Shown here one piece after another: positions 42,370 to 52,789 of a stretch of DNA of 64,000 bases; position 1 is the first letter of the stretch, and each line of letters opens with the position of its first letter. The notes under the pieces are model-generated. The model was given only the letters and a program-made list of their open reading frames with translations, did no database searches and was not told the DNA's origin. Source of the DNA: Mesostigma viride. Lineage: Eukaryota > Streptophyta > Mesostigmatophyceae > Mesostigmatales > Mesostigmataceae. A program made the translations under genes and the position numbers. The stretch is from contig RPFO01000448.1 in NCBI GenBank assembly GCA_009746045.1, positions 1,232,047 to 1,296,046 of the forward strand, given 5' to 3'.

Positions 42370-43440
42370 TCCTCGTCGTATTTTAAAGGATGCACCGGTT
42401 TCCTGGTGATTATTGGGATGAATTGTAGTTGTAAACGTGCGAGGGTGGCCAGAAATTGCCGCATTGAGCGACCATGCTGCTCCACTTTGGTGTGCCGCAA
42501 TGCGCCACTCTGCGGACACCGCCTGTGCCAATGCTACACCATACATGCCAGGCAAAGCTGATGCATGGTTGTAGAATCGCTGTTTGACGTTTGTTCACAC
42601 GGTCTAGCTCGTGTAGCACCTTCTCTTGGCGTTGTTCTTGCTCCTTCTTGCCCTGGCCTGGCCCCACTCTAAAACACCCTTCTTCGTTCTGATGCTTTCC
42701 TCTTTCAGTCGGTTGACCTGCCATAGTGAGTCTGATTGCGTTGATTTTTAGAGGTTGCACGGGTTTGAATACATCCAGATACTTCAATACAGATTGTACG
42801 CATATTGCACGAGTGTGAGGCAGTTGGCTGGTCTCTGTGGCGTCATCAAGATGGATTGGTGAGTAAAAACTTCCTGGTGCCAGTATCCGTACCGTGTTAC
42901 CTACGTGAATGGACAAAGTGGCACCTGGGCATGCGTGCAATACAATGGCTGCAGTGTGATGCTGCAGCGCAGTTTTCCCGTCATTGGAGAACGGAAATGT
43001 GTGGTGTGGCATGGCTGGCGGCCACAATAGCAGATCTATAGTATCATTGCGCGGCCCTACCCCCTCGGGTGCACGTTACAAATGGTACCCCCACAGGCAG
43101 TACAGGACGTAACTACTGGTACATCAACCCAAATGATGACCCCAATGGCTCGAACCGTTCAGCAACTTATTGTTTTTCATCCCCGATGTGGTGTGCGTCT
43201 ATGTCGTCTAACATAATTGAAAATGCACAATCATGGAGGAATGAAAACACGCGCCTTGACCCCTCAAACTTTGACGTCCGGTTGATTCATATATGGCATA
43301 CCCTAGAGATATGTGGGGTTGTGATATTATATCAACCCGAAGGGCAACTCATGGACATGCTCAAGGCCCCCAAGGACAGCCATTGGATGTGGGTAGTACG
43401 TTGGGTGGCATCTGGTTTGCAAACTAGTGAAGGTACAGCC
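42370..43440 (+). mobile_element. Diverged relic of the 32.4-34.1 kb piggyBac-like element
   Basis: The stretch aligns by eye with 32865-34040: GTATTTTAAAGGAT, GTAAACGTGC(A/G)AGGGTGGC, GCGACCATGCTGC, GTGAGGCAGTTGGCTGGTC, then CCCAAATGATGACCCCAATG and GAAGGGCAACTCATGGACATG. The order and direction are the same, with many substitutions. Neither terminal CCCCTCATTGG repeat is kept, so this is an old, end-less copy. Confidence 0.8.
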
Positions 43441-43606
43441 AACTCAGCGGCACCGTCTCGGCCCATTTAGGGTTTACAAGAGGCTGTTTTCTAGCACTGT
43501 CAAATCGGCGTGTCTACATGCACGAGGGTGTGGCGACCAATACAAGAGTGGTGACGCGTCCGTTACTCCTCGGTCGTCGCCCCCGTTTCCTTTGCCAGGC
43601 AGGCGA

Positions 43607-45330
43607 TCACGTTGGGCGCGTCAAAGCGCTGGATATGTCCAGCCAGTGGGGCCCCTCGACTTCGGGCACGGCCAGCATGGTATCGTCATCCCACTCGTCG
43701 AAGAATAGCTTAACCGCTCGGCAATGCGTTTGGCGCTTGTGGGGGTTGCACGCCTCGCCCAGCAGCGCCGTCACGCATGACACCAGCACGGCCATGCGCT
43801 TCTCGTCGCTGGCAGCGGTCCCCCCCCGAACGATGTCCCCCCCCAGGCGGCGGTATGCGTGGGGGTTGTGTACCGGATCACCACCAGCGGCAGCCCCTCG
43901 CACGACTGTCTGAGGTTGAACAACCGCACGAGCTCGCAGTACTCGGCGTAAGAGTGGTGCTGGTGCTCGTCGACCTCGATGATGATGACGTGGCCACCAT
44001 CCGTGAACACGGGGGATGATGCAGACGATATTTGTTTAAACTTTTGTGTAATTATTTTTCTAATGAGATTAGCATAGTACTCCGTGGCATGCCTTTGCGC
44101 ATGACACGCAAGTACTTACCTATCCGTGAACAGGACAAAGTCGGGCCGGCTCGCCACGCTGAGCGGCGAGTGCGTGGCCCACGCACTCGCCGCCGTTGAG
44201 CCGCTCGTCGTGCGGTGCCATCGTCCACCGGCTGCCCGCCACCTTTTTCAGGGCACCGGCCACCTTCCCCTCCTCGCGATGTCGATGACCGCTGAACGCG
44301 TCGGAGTTGCAATGAGTGCACACCGGTTGCGCCTGGGTCGTAGCTACCCCGCGATCTTGCCCTTCGCGCAAGTCCTGGCATGAAGATCACGGGCACCCCC
44401 TCCGCCCACGTCCAACGGACTGAGGCCACACTCCTTGCACTTGCCCGGCACCAGCACCCTGTGCATGGCCCGTTTGTGCGTGGGCGTCGTCGTAGTAGCG
44501 CTCACCTTCTGGGTCCTGGTGCGTGCCCCCGTCCTCACACGGTTCAGTCATCGTGCACCGTTGTCGCAGCTCACGGACGGCGTACTCGTCCTTGTGGCGC
44601 GAGCAATGGCCCGCAACTGTGCACCCAAGGTGCCCCATCGCGCAAATGCATCCGCCCAGACGGGTGCGTGCATCGCGGATGTGCCACGTCCACCATGCCC
44701 GGCTTGGCATGGCACTTGCGATATTTCACCACGTCCACCATGTCCGACTTGGCGTGGCTCTTGAGGAACAGGGGCTTGTCCGTGCCGCTCGCCCCAAAGG
44801 TGGGTTGCACGGTGCATGCATGCAACCGTCCGGGTGGGCGGCACTTGCAACTCACCACGTCCACCATGCCCGGCTTGGCGTGGCTCTTGCACGGAACAGG
44901 GGCTTGTCTGTGCCGCTCGCCCCAAAGGACCTGGTTGCACGGTGCACCCGTCCGGGTGCCGGGTGCACTTGCGACTCACCACGTCCACCATGTTCGGCTT
45001 GGCGTGGCTCTTGCAGAACAGGGGCTTCTTGGTGCCGCTCGCCGCAAAGTAGGCTTGCACGTCATGTGCAACCCGTCCTGGTGGGTGCACCGCGGACGTA
45101 CCACGTCCACCATGCCCGGCTCGGCGTGCAACTTGCAGAACAGGGGAGCTTGTCTGCGCCGCTCGCCGCAAAGGAGGGGCGTACGGTGCACCCGCCCAGG
45201 TGTTTGCACTTGCGATTCACCACGTCCACCATGCCCGGCTTGGCGTGGCTCTTGCAGAACTACTAAGGCTTGTCTGTGCCGCTCTCCCTCTCGGCAAGAC
45301 AACGATGCATGCATTCAGCTCGCCAGATAA
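43607..45330 (-). pseudogene. EsV-1-7 repeat protein with REase-like domain, broken
   Basis: Reading the minus strand from 45330, a unit of ~115 bp is repeated about six times, each encoding parts of a Cys/His motif (CKSHAKPGMVDVV ... CTHPDGC ... PTFGASGTDKPLF). The consensus spacing C-X4-C-X16-C-X2-H-X12 is that of EsV-1-7 domains, known from brown algae, a phaeovirus and some other algae. Small zinc-finger-like segments follow (GKCKECG ... HARTC near 44370-44430; PVCTHCNSDAFSGHRH near 44300). The end (44160-43607) has RPDFVLFTD and, after a 112-bp insertion, GGHVIIIEVDEHQHHSY and CELVRLF, a Vsr/PD-(D/E)XK-like nuclease pattern. Damage: in-frame stops in the first unit, several frameshifts between units, the insertion at 44010-44121, and a 2-bp frameshift in the expected RYNP motif near 43880. 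Its function is unknown. Confidence 0.72.
44010..44121 (-). mobile_element. 112-bp short element with 11-bp target duplication
   Basis: The direct repeat ATCCGTGAACA at 43999-44009 and 44122-44132 flanks an AT-rich 112-bp insert that interrupts the nuclease-like reading frame. On the minus strand the insert begins AGGTAAGTACTTGCG. The body is almost identical to 58067-58217. The size, duplication and donor-like start resemble introner-type elements, but no suitable AG acceptor is seen at the other end. Confidence 0.82.
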
Positions 45331-46118
45331 TTACAGTACTGTACGACTTTCGAGTCCTGAATGGCTAATGCGGGCAATGATTCACGTGCCGGCAAATGCA
45401 GGAGACTGAAATTGCATTCCCAGCTCCTACAGGCCACTCCAGCGATATCGTGCTATGGACCTGACTTCCCGAGGGCTGCCGTGTCCGGAGCACGGAGGGC
45501 TGTTGCAGAGTGACATTATCTCATTGAAGTTGGAATATGCCAGAAACCAATGGAGGCGAGAACCTTTTTTTTTGTAAGCTATGATGGGCGGAGAACTTGG
45601 TCTTCCTTTCACATATAATCAATAATGTTTTTTCGCCCTTCGACTTCCTTGCAGGGTACATATAGGAAGGAGGTTCCGAGCTGCTTGGCGGCCACTTAAG
45701 GATTATTGCAGCCGACTGTTACACTGCATGATCTGTCCTTAATTGCGAGCTCAATTCCATATCTTAAGTACTACCTTGCCATTACAATGGATTCATGCTT
45801 GGCGACACCTTGTAACATACAAGTGGCATAATTAGCAATTTAGCTGCTGTGAATGGCAGGGTGGTGAGGTAAATGCTCGATACCCTTCTTTCGTTACAGC
45901 TGCATGGACGTGCGCACTGGATTCGAACCTGGCTTTCAGGGCTACAGAATAGGCATCAGCCGGAGATCTGGGACGGCGCAGCAACGTTGCCGGACCGAAT
46001 ACATCATGCCAGCCGCAGATCAAAAGTCCTTACTTATAGCTGGAACCACGTACGGCAACGGTCGAGCTGACGCCGGCCATATTATATACCCCTTCACAGC
46101 CTCTTTAAAAGTAAGGAG
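45331..46118. other. No gene seen
   Basis: No coding, RNA or repeat signal that I can support. A GGATTCGAACC word near 45920 looks like a tRNA T-arm in reverse, but its stem does not pair. Confidence 0.3.
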
Positions 46119-46218
46119 GTAAGTACGTGCCATGCGCAGAGCTAGGCATGCCATGGAGTACTGTGCTAGTTTCATTACAATAACACAAAAGTCAACATAT
46201 GAGAATGCCTGCATCATG
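46119..46218 (+). mobile_element. Short ~110-bp element, diverged copy
   Basis: It begins GTAAGTACGTGCCATGCGC and continues GGCATGCCATGGAGTACT, ACACAAAAGT and CCTGCATCAT, matching the 44.0 kb insert on the opposite strand with substitutions. Confidence 0.75.
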
Positions 46219-46236
46219 CCTCACCTCCCTAGCCAA

Positions 46237-47250
46237 CTAGATGGGGAGATTCTCATCAAAGCTGTCCTCTATATGGCAGATGAGGCAGATGAGGCGGTAG
46301 CCGTAGCGGCTATATCCTCGATCAGGGGCGAAATTTTCTGACCTGAGAGCTACCGTTTCTGGCAATGGGCCGCGGGGGCCATGGGAAGACAACAGGGCCA
46401 AACCCTTCAGGAAGGTGCTTATCGCAAATGGCAGCCCATGTCTCCTTTTCAATATTGCGGGTGCGGAGTACGGATAGTCCTGGCTAAAGCCCGACATCCT
46501 CAAGCAGTTGTGACACATAGGTTCGGGTCCCGTCGCATTGGTGCGGGGCGCGCACAAGTCGGCCAGTGGGTTCGGCGAGGGGACGATCGAGGGGGGCCTG
46601 CCATAGGAGGAGGTGCCTACTCAAGTGGTTGGCCAATCCCCCGGCAGGGCCCACATCGATCGGTATTCATCCGGTCTGTGCAGGCGAGATGGCCGGCAAT
46701 AGGAGGCGGCGGTGTCGGATGGTATATGGGTGACGGGTGGGATCTCGCAGTAGTCTGAGCTCGGCCCCGGCGGGGTGCAGCGCTCATGGTATTGGTATAT
46801 CATACGCCGAGGAAGTGACAGAGCATTCTAGTGACAGTGCCATCAAGCTGTGCGCTAGCTCAGCGCCTTGTCCGGGGTCCACGCCTTGCAGGGCTCCATA
46901 GAGGCTCAGGATGGTAAGGACAAGGGCCGGTTGAACAGAAGGCGCTTGCGCGGTTGCACCGCTCACTCAGCTAGTGGCTTGTCCACTAACCTGTCCAGAA
47001 GGCGGAGGGCTGCCCATGCAGGCCTGGCCAATGCGGGTGTTGATGTCGTCGGCCGTGGAGGGGAGCCAGCTGCCGCCTGCCAAGGAGTTTGAAGCGAGTC
47101 GCCGGGGAGACCAGGGGCTGCCGTCCAGCAAGAGGAGGGTGGGTGGCGCTGTCCCTGCAGGGAATCCGATGGCCATGACCTCCGTTTTCTTGCTGATCAT
47201 AATTAAGCCCCAGGTGCCGTCCTCGCTTCCAATGATGTCCAAGCTCTAGC
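46237..47250 (-). pseudogene. LINE ORF2 reverse transcriptase fragment
   Basis: The minus-strand frame 47242-46967 has ISKKTEVMAIGFPAG (the motif after YxDD) and STADDINTRIGQACMG. The next frame contains PALVLTILSLYGALQG (thumb), and a weaker frame to 46237 may be the C-terminal region. Stops and frame changes separate the parts. Confidence 0.65.
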
Positions 47251-47599
47251 CAGCACTAGCTGGGCTCGGACTCCAGAGCCGGTCTCGACGGGCGTCGTCG
47301 GTCAGCATAGATCAGATTGGCGTATGGTCCACCGGCCATATAATGATGAATACGTATGATCGATAGATGTGTATCCGAGGCATTAAGTAACGATTTAATT
47401 CAGTTACCACGGATAGGGTCTGTGGCTTATCAGCCCTGGGTTCGACCCGTAGTTGGATGCCCACCGACTACATACAATATACTTCAGCCCGTAACTTTGT
47501 GTCGGCGTGAAGGTAACTCCCCCTAGCCTAATATGGATTTGTACTACAGCACTAGTACAAATTGGTTTTTTTTCAACATTGTTATTTAATGCCTCTCAT
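47251..47599. other. No gene seen
   Basis: AT-rich spacer between a LINE relic and the left satellite array. A GGGTTCGACCC word near 47437 lacks a cloverleaf context. Confidence 0.3.
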
Positions 47600-47635
47600 A
47601 GGTCCAAAGCATGGAGGTCAGTGTCCCAACATGTG

Positions 47636-48016
47636 GTGACACCGTGACACCGTGACACCGTGACACCGTGACACCGTGACATCACAACACTAGCATTTCA
47701 CAGTTTGTATGATGTCACATGGTAATGTGACGTTCAGCACTGGTATCATGATGTCCACATGTAAGCTAAAGCGCTGCCCAACATGACGTGACACCGTGAC
47801 ATCATGACACCGTGACATCGTGACACCGTGACACCGTGACATCACAACACTAGCTAGCATTTCACAGTTTGTATGATGTCACAAGGTAATGTGATGTACA
47901 GCACTGATATCATGATGTCCACATGTAAGCTGAAGCGCTGCCCAACATGACGTGACACCGCACGACATCATGACACCGTGACATCGTGACACCGTGACAT
48001 CGTGACACCGTGACAT
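47636..48016 (+). repeat. GTGACACCG array, left side
   Basis: Three clusters of GTGACACCG and GTGACATCG units (47636-47682, 47788-47842, 47951-48016) are embedded in a ~160-bp repeat that also carries CTAGCATTTCACAGTTTGTA and CATGATGTCCACATGTAAGC. Confidence 0.93.
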
Positions 48017-48735
48017 TGAATCTTGCTATGTATGGAGATATCGTTTTTCACTTCTCTAACTTGAGTAATGCAAGCACAAGGCAACATAATTAGTTTTGAA
48101 CCCCTGAAAAGAAAGAACCTTACATGCCCTACGTCTCAGAACACTGTTGCATCATGCATGACACCAGGACACGGTGACAAAGTGGCATGGCACAAGATAC
48201 AACTGCATTTGACACCAAATATTGATAAGGCTAAACAACTAGCCTTCATTCCTAAATAGCCATGCATGCATCACATTCTTTACTGAAATATGACATGGAT
48301 CTACTAAGTCAACCATGCAGTCACATGTGAGTCTCAAACCATTAAAACAGGTATGCGCATATGTGTATTCCATCTGGGTTTGATGCCCAGGCGCATACCA
48401 TTAATTAGACAACTAGTCCAAAACAATGCATGTCTCACTTAATAGTCATCATAATACACATCTTGTTCCAGATTGTTATTTGGTATTTCACCAGACGCCT
48501 CCGAGGCACTGCGTCCGATGATGCCTGGTGCAAAACAATAGCATTTATAGCACGCAAAACAAGAAAGCAAAACAAGAAAGTTACGTATTTTCTCCGACAC
48601 CAAACGTCATCGTACCCTCCATGCAGCAGCCTCGTGCAAGCTGAATTGCATAGAAGCTGCAACTACGATTCTATTCATGAAAGCATACAGGCAGGCAGTC
48701 GACATCCCAAGCAGGATAACCCCCCTAAACAACAA

Positions 48736-48831
48736 CCCCTCGCGGGGGGCGCGTGAAAACGGCAAAGGCAAAGCGGAGCCCGCCGCCTTTGGGCGGGCGG
48801 AGCGGAGTTTTCACGCGCCCCCCGCGAGGGG
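48736..48831. other. 96-bp near-perfect hairpin with 25-bp arms
   Basis: The bases 48736-48760 and 48807-48831 are exact inverted complements (CCCCTCGCGGGGGG... arms). The 46-bp middle is itself partly self-complementary (GCCCGCC ... GGCGGGC). It is far more GC-rich than its surroundings. It could be a foldback mini-element, a structured RNA end or a protein-binding palindrome. Confidence 0.9.
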
Positions 48832-49142
48832 AAATTTTTTTTGGAAAATGGGGCAAACCATGGGGGTTTTCTTACGGAATTTACCTGCGATCTTCCTTGC
48901 GATGCAGTTTTGCCTGGTCGCTCGCGCTCCCCGTCCGAACCGCCATCAGAGGCTGCATTAATTCTATTAAGCTCATTCAGCGCGCCCCGGACGTACACGG
49001 TTGATTTCTTATCTTTTGGTTGTTCATCTGCCTTCCCGTCTACAGCAGCGCCATCATCGGCTGTCTCGGCATGCTCTGCACGTTCATCCGAGCCATACTG
49101 TTCATGGATTTCTGCCGGCGGCTGCTGTTCGCCGCTAGCCAT
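48832..49142 (-). CDS. Hypothetical acidic N-terminal exon
   Basis: A minus-strand frame starting at ATG 49142 reads MASGEQQPPAEIHEQYGSDE and continues Glu/Asp/Lys-rich through a ELNRINAASDGGSDGERERP segment. Beyond about 48840 it runs into the hairpin, so it should end or splice there. The composition suits a disordered protein N-terminus and not random translation, but no partner exon or family was found. Confidence 0.25.
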
Positions 49143-49273
49143 CGCAGCTATATCCTATCAAACTCCGCTGTCCTAAAAACACGAACAAACACGAGGGCAC
49201 GCAAATTATCTACGTCGTGCGTCCAGAAGTACTTGTCGAGCTTAATCTGTATATTATTTTGCGTTCAAGTTCT

Positions 49274-49465
49274 CCGGACCTCGTGACATCGGGTGCATGC
49301 CTTCGTTCCCGAGGTCGATGTCCCGAGGTCCCGAGAACTTGCGGCCCAAATTTAGGTGGTGTCCCGAGGTCCCGACACCTGATTGGCCCGTTGAGATTCG
49401 CTCAGAATCAAGAGCAATCAATGCGGACCACGAGTAGCTCGGACCTCGTGACACCACCTCGGGCC
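49274..49465. promoter_or_regulatory. Cluster of GACCTCG sites in both orientations
   Basis: GGACCTCGTGACA occurs at about 49276 and 49441, and TCCCGAGGTC-type sites at about 49307, 49320 and 49362, seven or so GACCTCG/CGAGGTC cores in under 200 bp. They lie just upstream of the minus-strand frame beginning at 49142. They may be binding sites for a promoter factor or the element's transposase. A GATTGG (CCAAT-type) box is at 49381. Confidence 0.4.
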
Positions 49466-51925
49466 AGGCGGGTGCACTTGCACGCCGATATATCGACAAC
49501 GATGGAAGATTGCATCGGTAAAATGTATTCTAAAGACTTTGACCGAACGACTTTCTTCATTACCGCTGCAACTTTTTTTTCCTGAGCTACCGCATATTTC
49601 CGACCAATTTCAAGGCTGCGTCAGGCTTGGCAGACCCATACTTCGTATATATATGCGTTTGCCCCGAACGTCATGTTTAATGCAGGCTTTGTGGACTCTA
49701 AAGACGCCCACGATGTTGGGGCTTTTATCAGCCTCTGGACATGTAGAAACTGCGGTCAGCAGGTGAATGCCGGAACGAGTTCTGCGGCGGGGTGTGCGAA
49801 ACAGACATCAAGCGCACGGCAGACATGGATACCTCCGAGCGGTATGTTCCCTTATTCAAATCTACGGGCCAATTCACTCCTTGTTGAATCCCTGACCTTG
49901 TCACGGATGAATATGTTACCAGTTCCCCATCTCCGGAGTTTCTCTTTTGGTCATCTTCTTATCTTACGGGAGGTGCGTCATGAATCGTATAGCGAGCTAC
50001 GGTTTCATGGCGAGCCTTTTCTTCACATCAGCGACGTACAGGTTACCTTAGAGGCTAGGGATGTCAAGGAACTCTTCACACGGATATTAGGGAGGGTGCA
50101 TGACGGATTGCGGGCAAGATATTACGGGCTGGCTGGCAGCCTTGCAGCGCTATTGCCTCCGATCGATGGCAATGATTTGCAGGCAGGGCTATGGATCACA
50201 AAGCTGTTGCTTTGCTCTAGTTGTACATGCTGCAATTTATTGGCATTGTGCTCACGGCAAGTAATGTTGCATGACATGGTTGACCACGAAGATTGATGGA
50301 AAACCTTGAAGCAATTGGTGGCTTTCTTGGATGCTCGATGGCTTCACATGCTTGTGAGTCCATAAAACCCACTGTATACGTGCCCACCATCTCTAAGCTG
50401 AAAGCATCTGCCTTCAACAAGCATCTTAAGACATGCATGCACATGAGAACTGTCATGGTTTGTGGAGAGGGTGGCATATTGCGTGAGAGTGGAGAGAGGA
50501 CAGTGGCCGGGCTAGGCCAGCTACCTGTGCTGCCACACGGCCGGGCGGCAAACACTGATGCACAAGCTGCCTTACACGCCAGCACCCAAGCTGCCTTCAC
50601 ACCCCTGAATGATGAGCAGAGGGCATCCTGGACGGCCGCATCCATGCAGTTCATGCAGTTCAGGCTGTGCGTGCTGGCCAAGGGCACGGGTAAATGAGCC
50701 AATGGCGGGCTATTATTACGCACGTTGCAACCAGCGCCAATGAAGCAACCCAAGCCTGCCCTCCTGACAGGTATGTGTGTTTTGTTTTCTCATGTGGTGT
50801 GCACAACCAGCAATCCTTTATTTCCCTATGATGCATGTTTGCGGAATTCTGGCAACCTGGCACATGGCCAAACTCCTCAATGTCAGGGGTGGGAGGGGTT
50901 GTTTGTCAAGTGGATAGACACACGCACATGCTCAACACCTCTTGCTCCAATGCCACTGCCACTCACCCAGAAACTCAGGCACAACCACGCACGATCGCTA
51001 AGCTGCTAGCCAGAATCGCAGTCCTCACCAAAGTGAGGGATGGGGCACCAGCTAGTTTGACAGTCTGGCTGAGGACGTGCAGGAGTTGAATGACATATCT
51101 GAAGCAAGTAGTCACGGATGGCTTGGAGAAACATGGTGAAGCATGCATGGGCATGCATCTCATGTTGACAAGGGCCAGAGCAAGAGCATGAGCACGATGC
51201 ATGTGCCTATGTAGAGGCCATTGGGCTTGCACTATCTGTTGAAGACAGCTGCGGTATTGTGGCCAAGCGGCTCACCGGGGATGTGCAGTGGCTTCTTCAT
51301 GCTAGGTATGATGGCGGCCAAGTGCAGTCCTTTGGTGGCATATTTCAAGCCGGCAACCTCGAGGTAGCAACTGAGCAGTGTATGAGCTGTCTGGCTATGC
51401 ACCACAGCGCTGGCTGAGGAGATCTAGTCCAACTTGGAAGCTGCGTTGCCAGCAACGTGGGCCCCTATAACAGAGACAGGGACATGGGGGCATCCATGGT
51501 GATGCAGAGGACCATGTGTGGCAACCTTGGTCAGGCGGGCCGGTTGCCAAGGGATGTGCTGCTACCAAATCAAGGCGCACAAAACACATCGCAACCATGC
51601 CGACGGCCGAGATGCCTGGCATCAGATTAGATTATTACATTGCCAAGCTGAGTTTGCGGCTACCGTGCGTGCTGTGGGTTTGAACTGATCATGCTAGCCA
51701 ACGTGACAGTTGGCAGTTCTTATGTCTAACAAGCCCCTACTTGAAAATTGCCTTAGCATGGCCGTATGCACATATATACAACCATGTCTAGCCACTGTTC
51801 ATGTTCATATATCTTTGTCTGTGTGTCACAAAAGTTGTGTTATATTATCTGTGCAAGGTCTGAACAGTTAGCAACACAGTTGGTGGGAGTTGGCCATACC
51901 GTTACTAAAGAACTTTGCATCCAAG
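49466..51925. other. Unassigned interior of the candidate transposon
   Basis: Several medium frames are open on the plus strand, notably 49673-50296 (with a TCRNCGQQV start that could bind zinc) and 50293-50697 (ending MQFRLCVLAKGTGK). None shows a known family or confirmed splice sites. They could be upstream exons of the transposase gene or a second element gene, decayed. Confidence 0.3.
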
Positions 51926-51929
51926 GTTG

Positions 51930-52480
51930 AGTGATTAGCTGGAAACTCGCAGGTGTTGCATGGACCAGTGAACCCAATGACACTTGATGGACCTGAAGTT
52001 TTGTGCAATGTCTGAAATGACATGATGATTAACATGGGCGCTTGTTTTCAGCCTCACCTGAGCACATCTTGCATGGGAACTGCAAGAAATGTGGCGGAAA
52101 TGCAAAAAACGCACATTTTTTCTCACATTTGCTAGCAAGCTGTCAATGAATGAAGTACAACAGACCTGGATTTTTGTGCAATGTCTACTATGATGATATT
52201 TAATATGCTTGCAAGTTTCCAGCCCCAACTGAGCACATCTTGTATGAAAACTGTCATGAAATGTGTGAAAAAAACGCGAAAAACGTGCATTTTTGCTAGC
52301 ATTTGGTGGCATTTTGTTACCAAATACAGTACGATGGACCTGATTTTTTGTGCCATGTCTACATTTATGATGTGTAACGTGATTGCAAATTTCCAGCCTC
52401 GACTGAACACATCTTCCATGGAAACTGCTATGAGATGTGGTGAAACGGTGCGTTTTTGCTAGCATTTGGTGGCAGTTTGT
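51930..52480 (+). repeat. ~172-bp tandem repeat beside the transposase gene
   Basis: The marker (A)(G/A)CACATCTT starts at 52061, 52232 and 52406 (periods 171 and 174). Units share TTTTTGCTAGCATTTGGTGGC, TTTGT(T/C)ACCAAAT and CTTTCCAGCCxCxACTGA-like words with the ~184-bp repeat at 4.0-4.8 kb, in the same orientation. Confidence 0.88.
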
Positions 52481-52789
52481 CACCAAATGAGGTCAGATGA
52501 CCATGGGACATGGTGCACAGATGGTAGACATGAGCATAAGCCTACATGCAAACAGCCAGGTCAGGAGCTCTTTATTTGCATATCAAATGGTATTTGTTTG
52601 TATTAAAATCTGGAAAGTTGCTAAAAATAGACATGCCAAAAATAGACCAACCGATGTCGAAAAATTCTGGAAAGTCAAATTCCTTTTACTGGTGTCATGG
52701 ACATGCTGCCTACCAATATCTAGCATGTTTGGACTCAATTTGCTCCTTGTAGGGCTTATAAGGGCATTTTTTGGCACTTTCATACCGTT

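Noticed and set aside
45905-45940. tRNA T-arm (GGATTCGAACC) on the minus strand
   Set aside because: The five-base stem beside the loop does not pair and no acceptor stem is found.
47425-47460. tRNA or SINE B box (GGGTTCGACCC)
   Set aside because: No A box or cloverleaf at the right distance.
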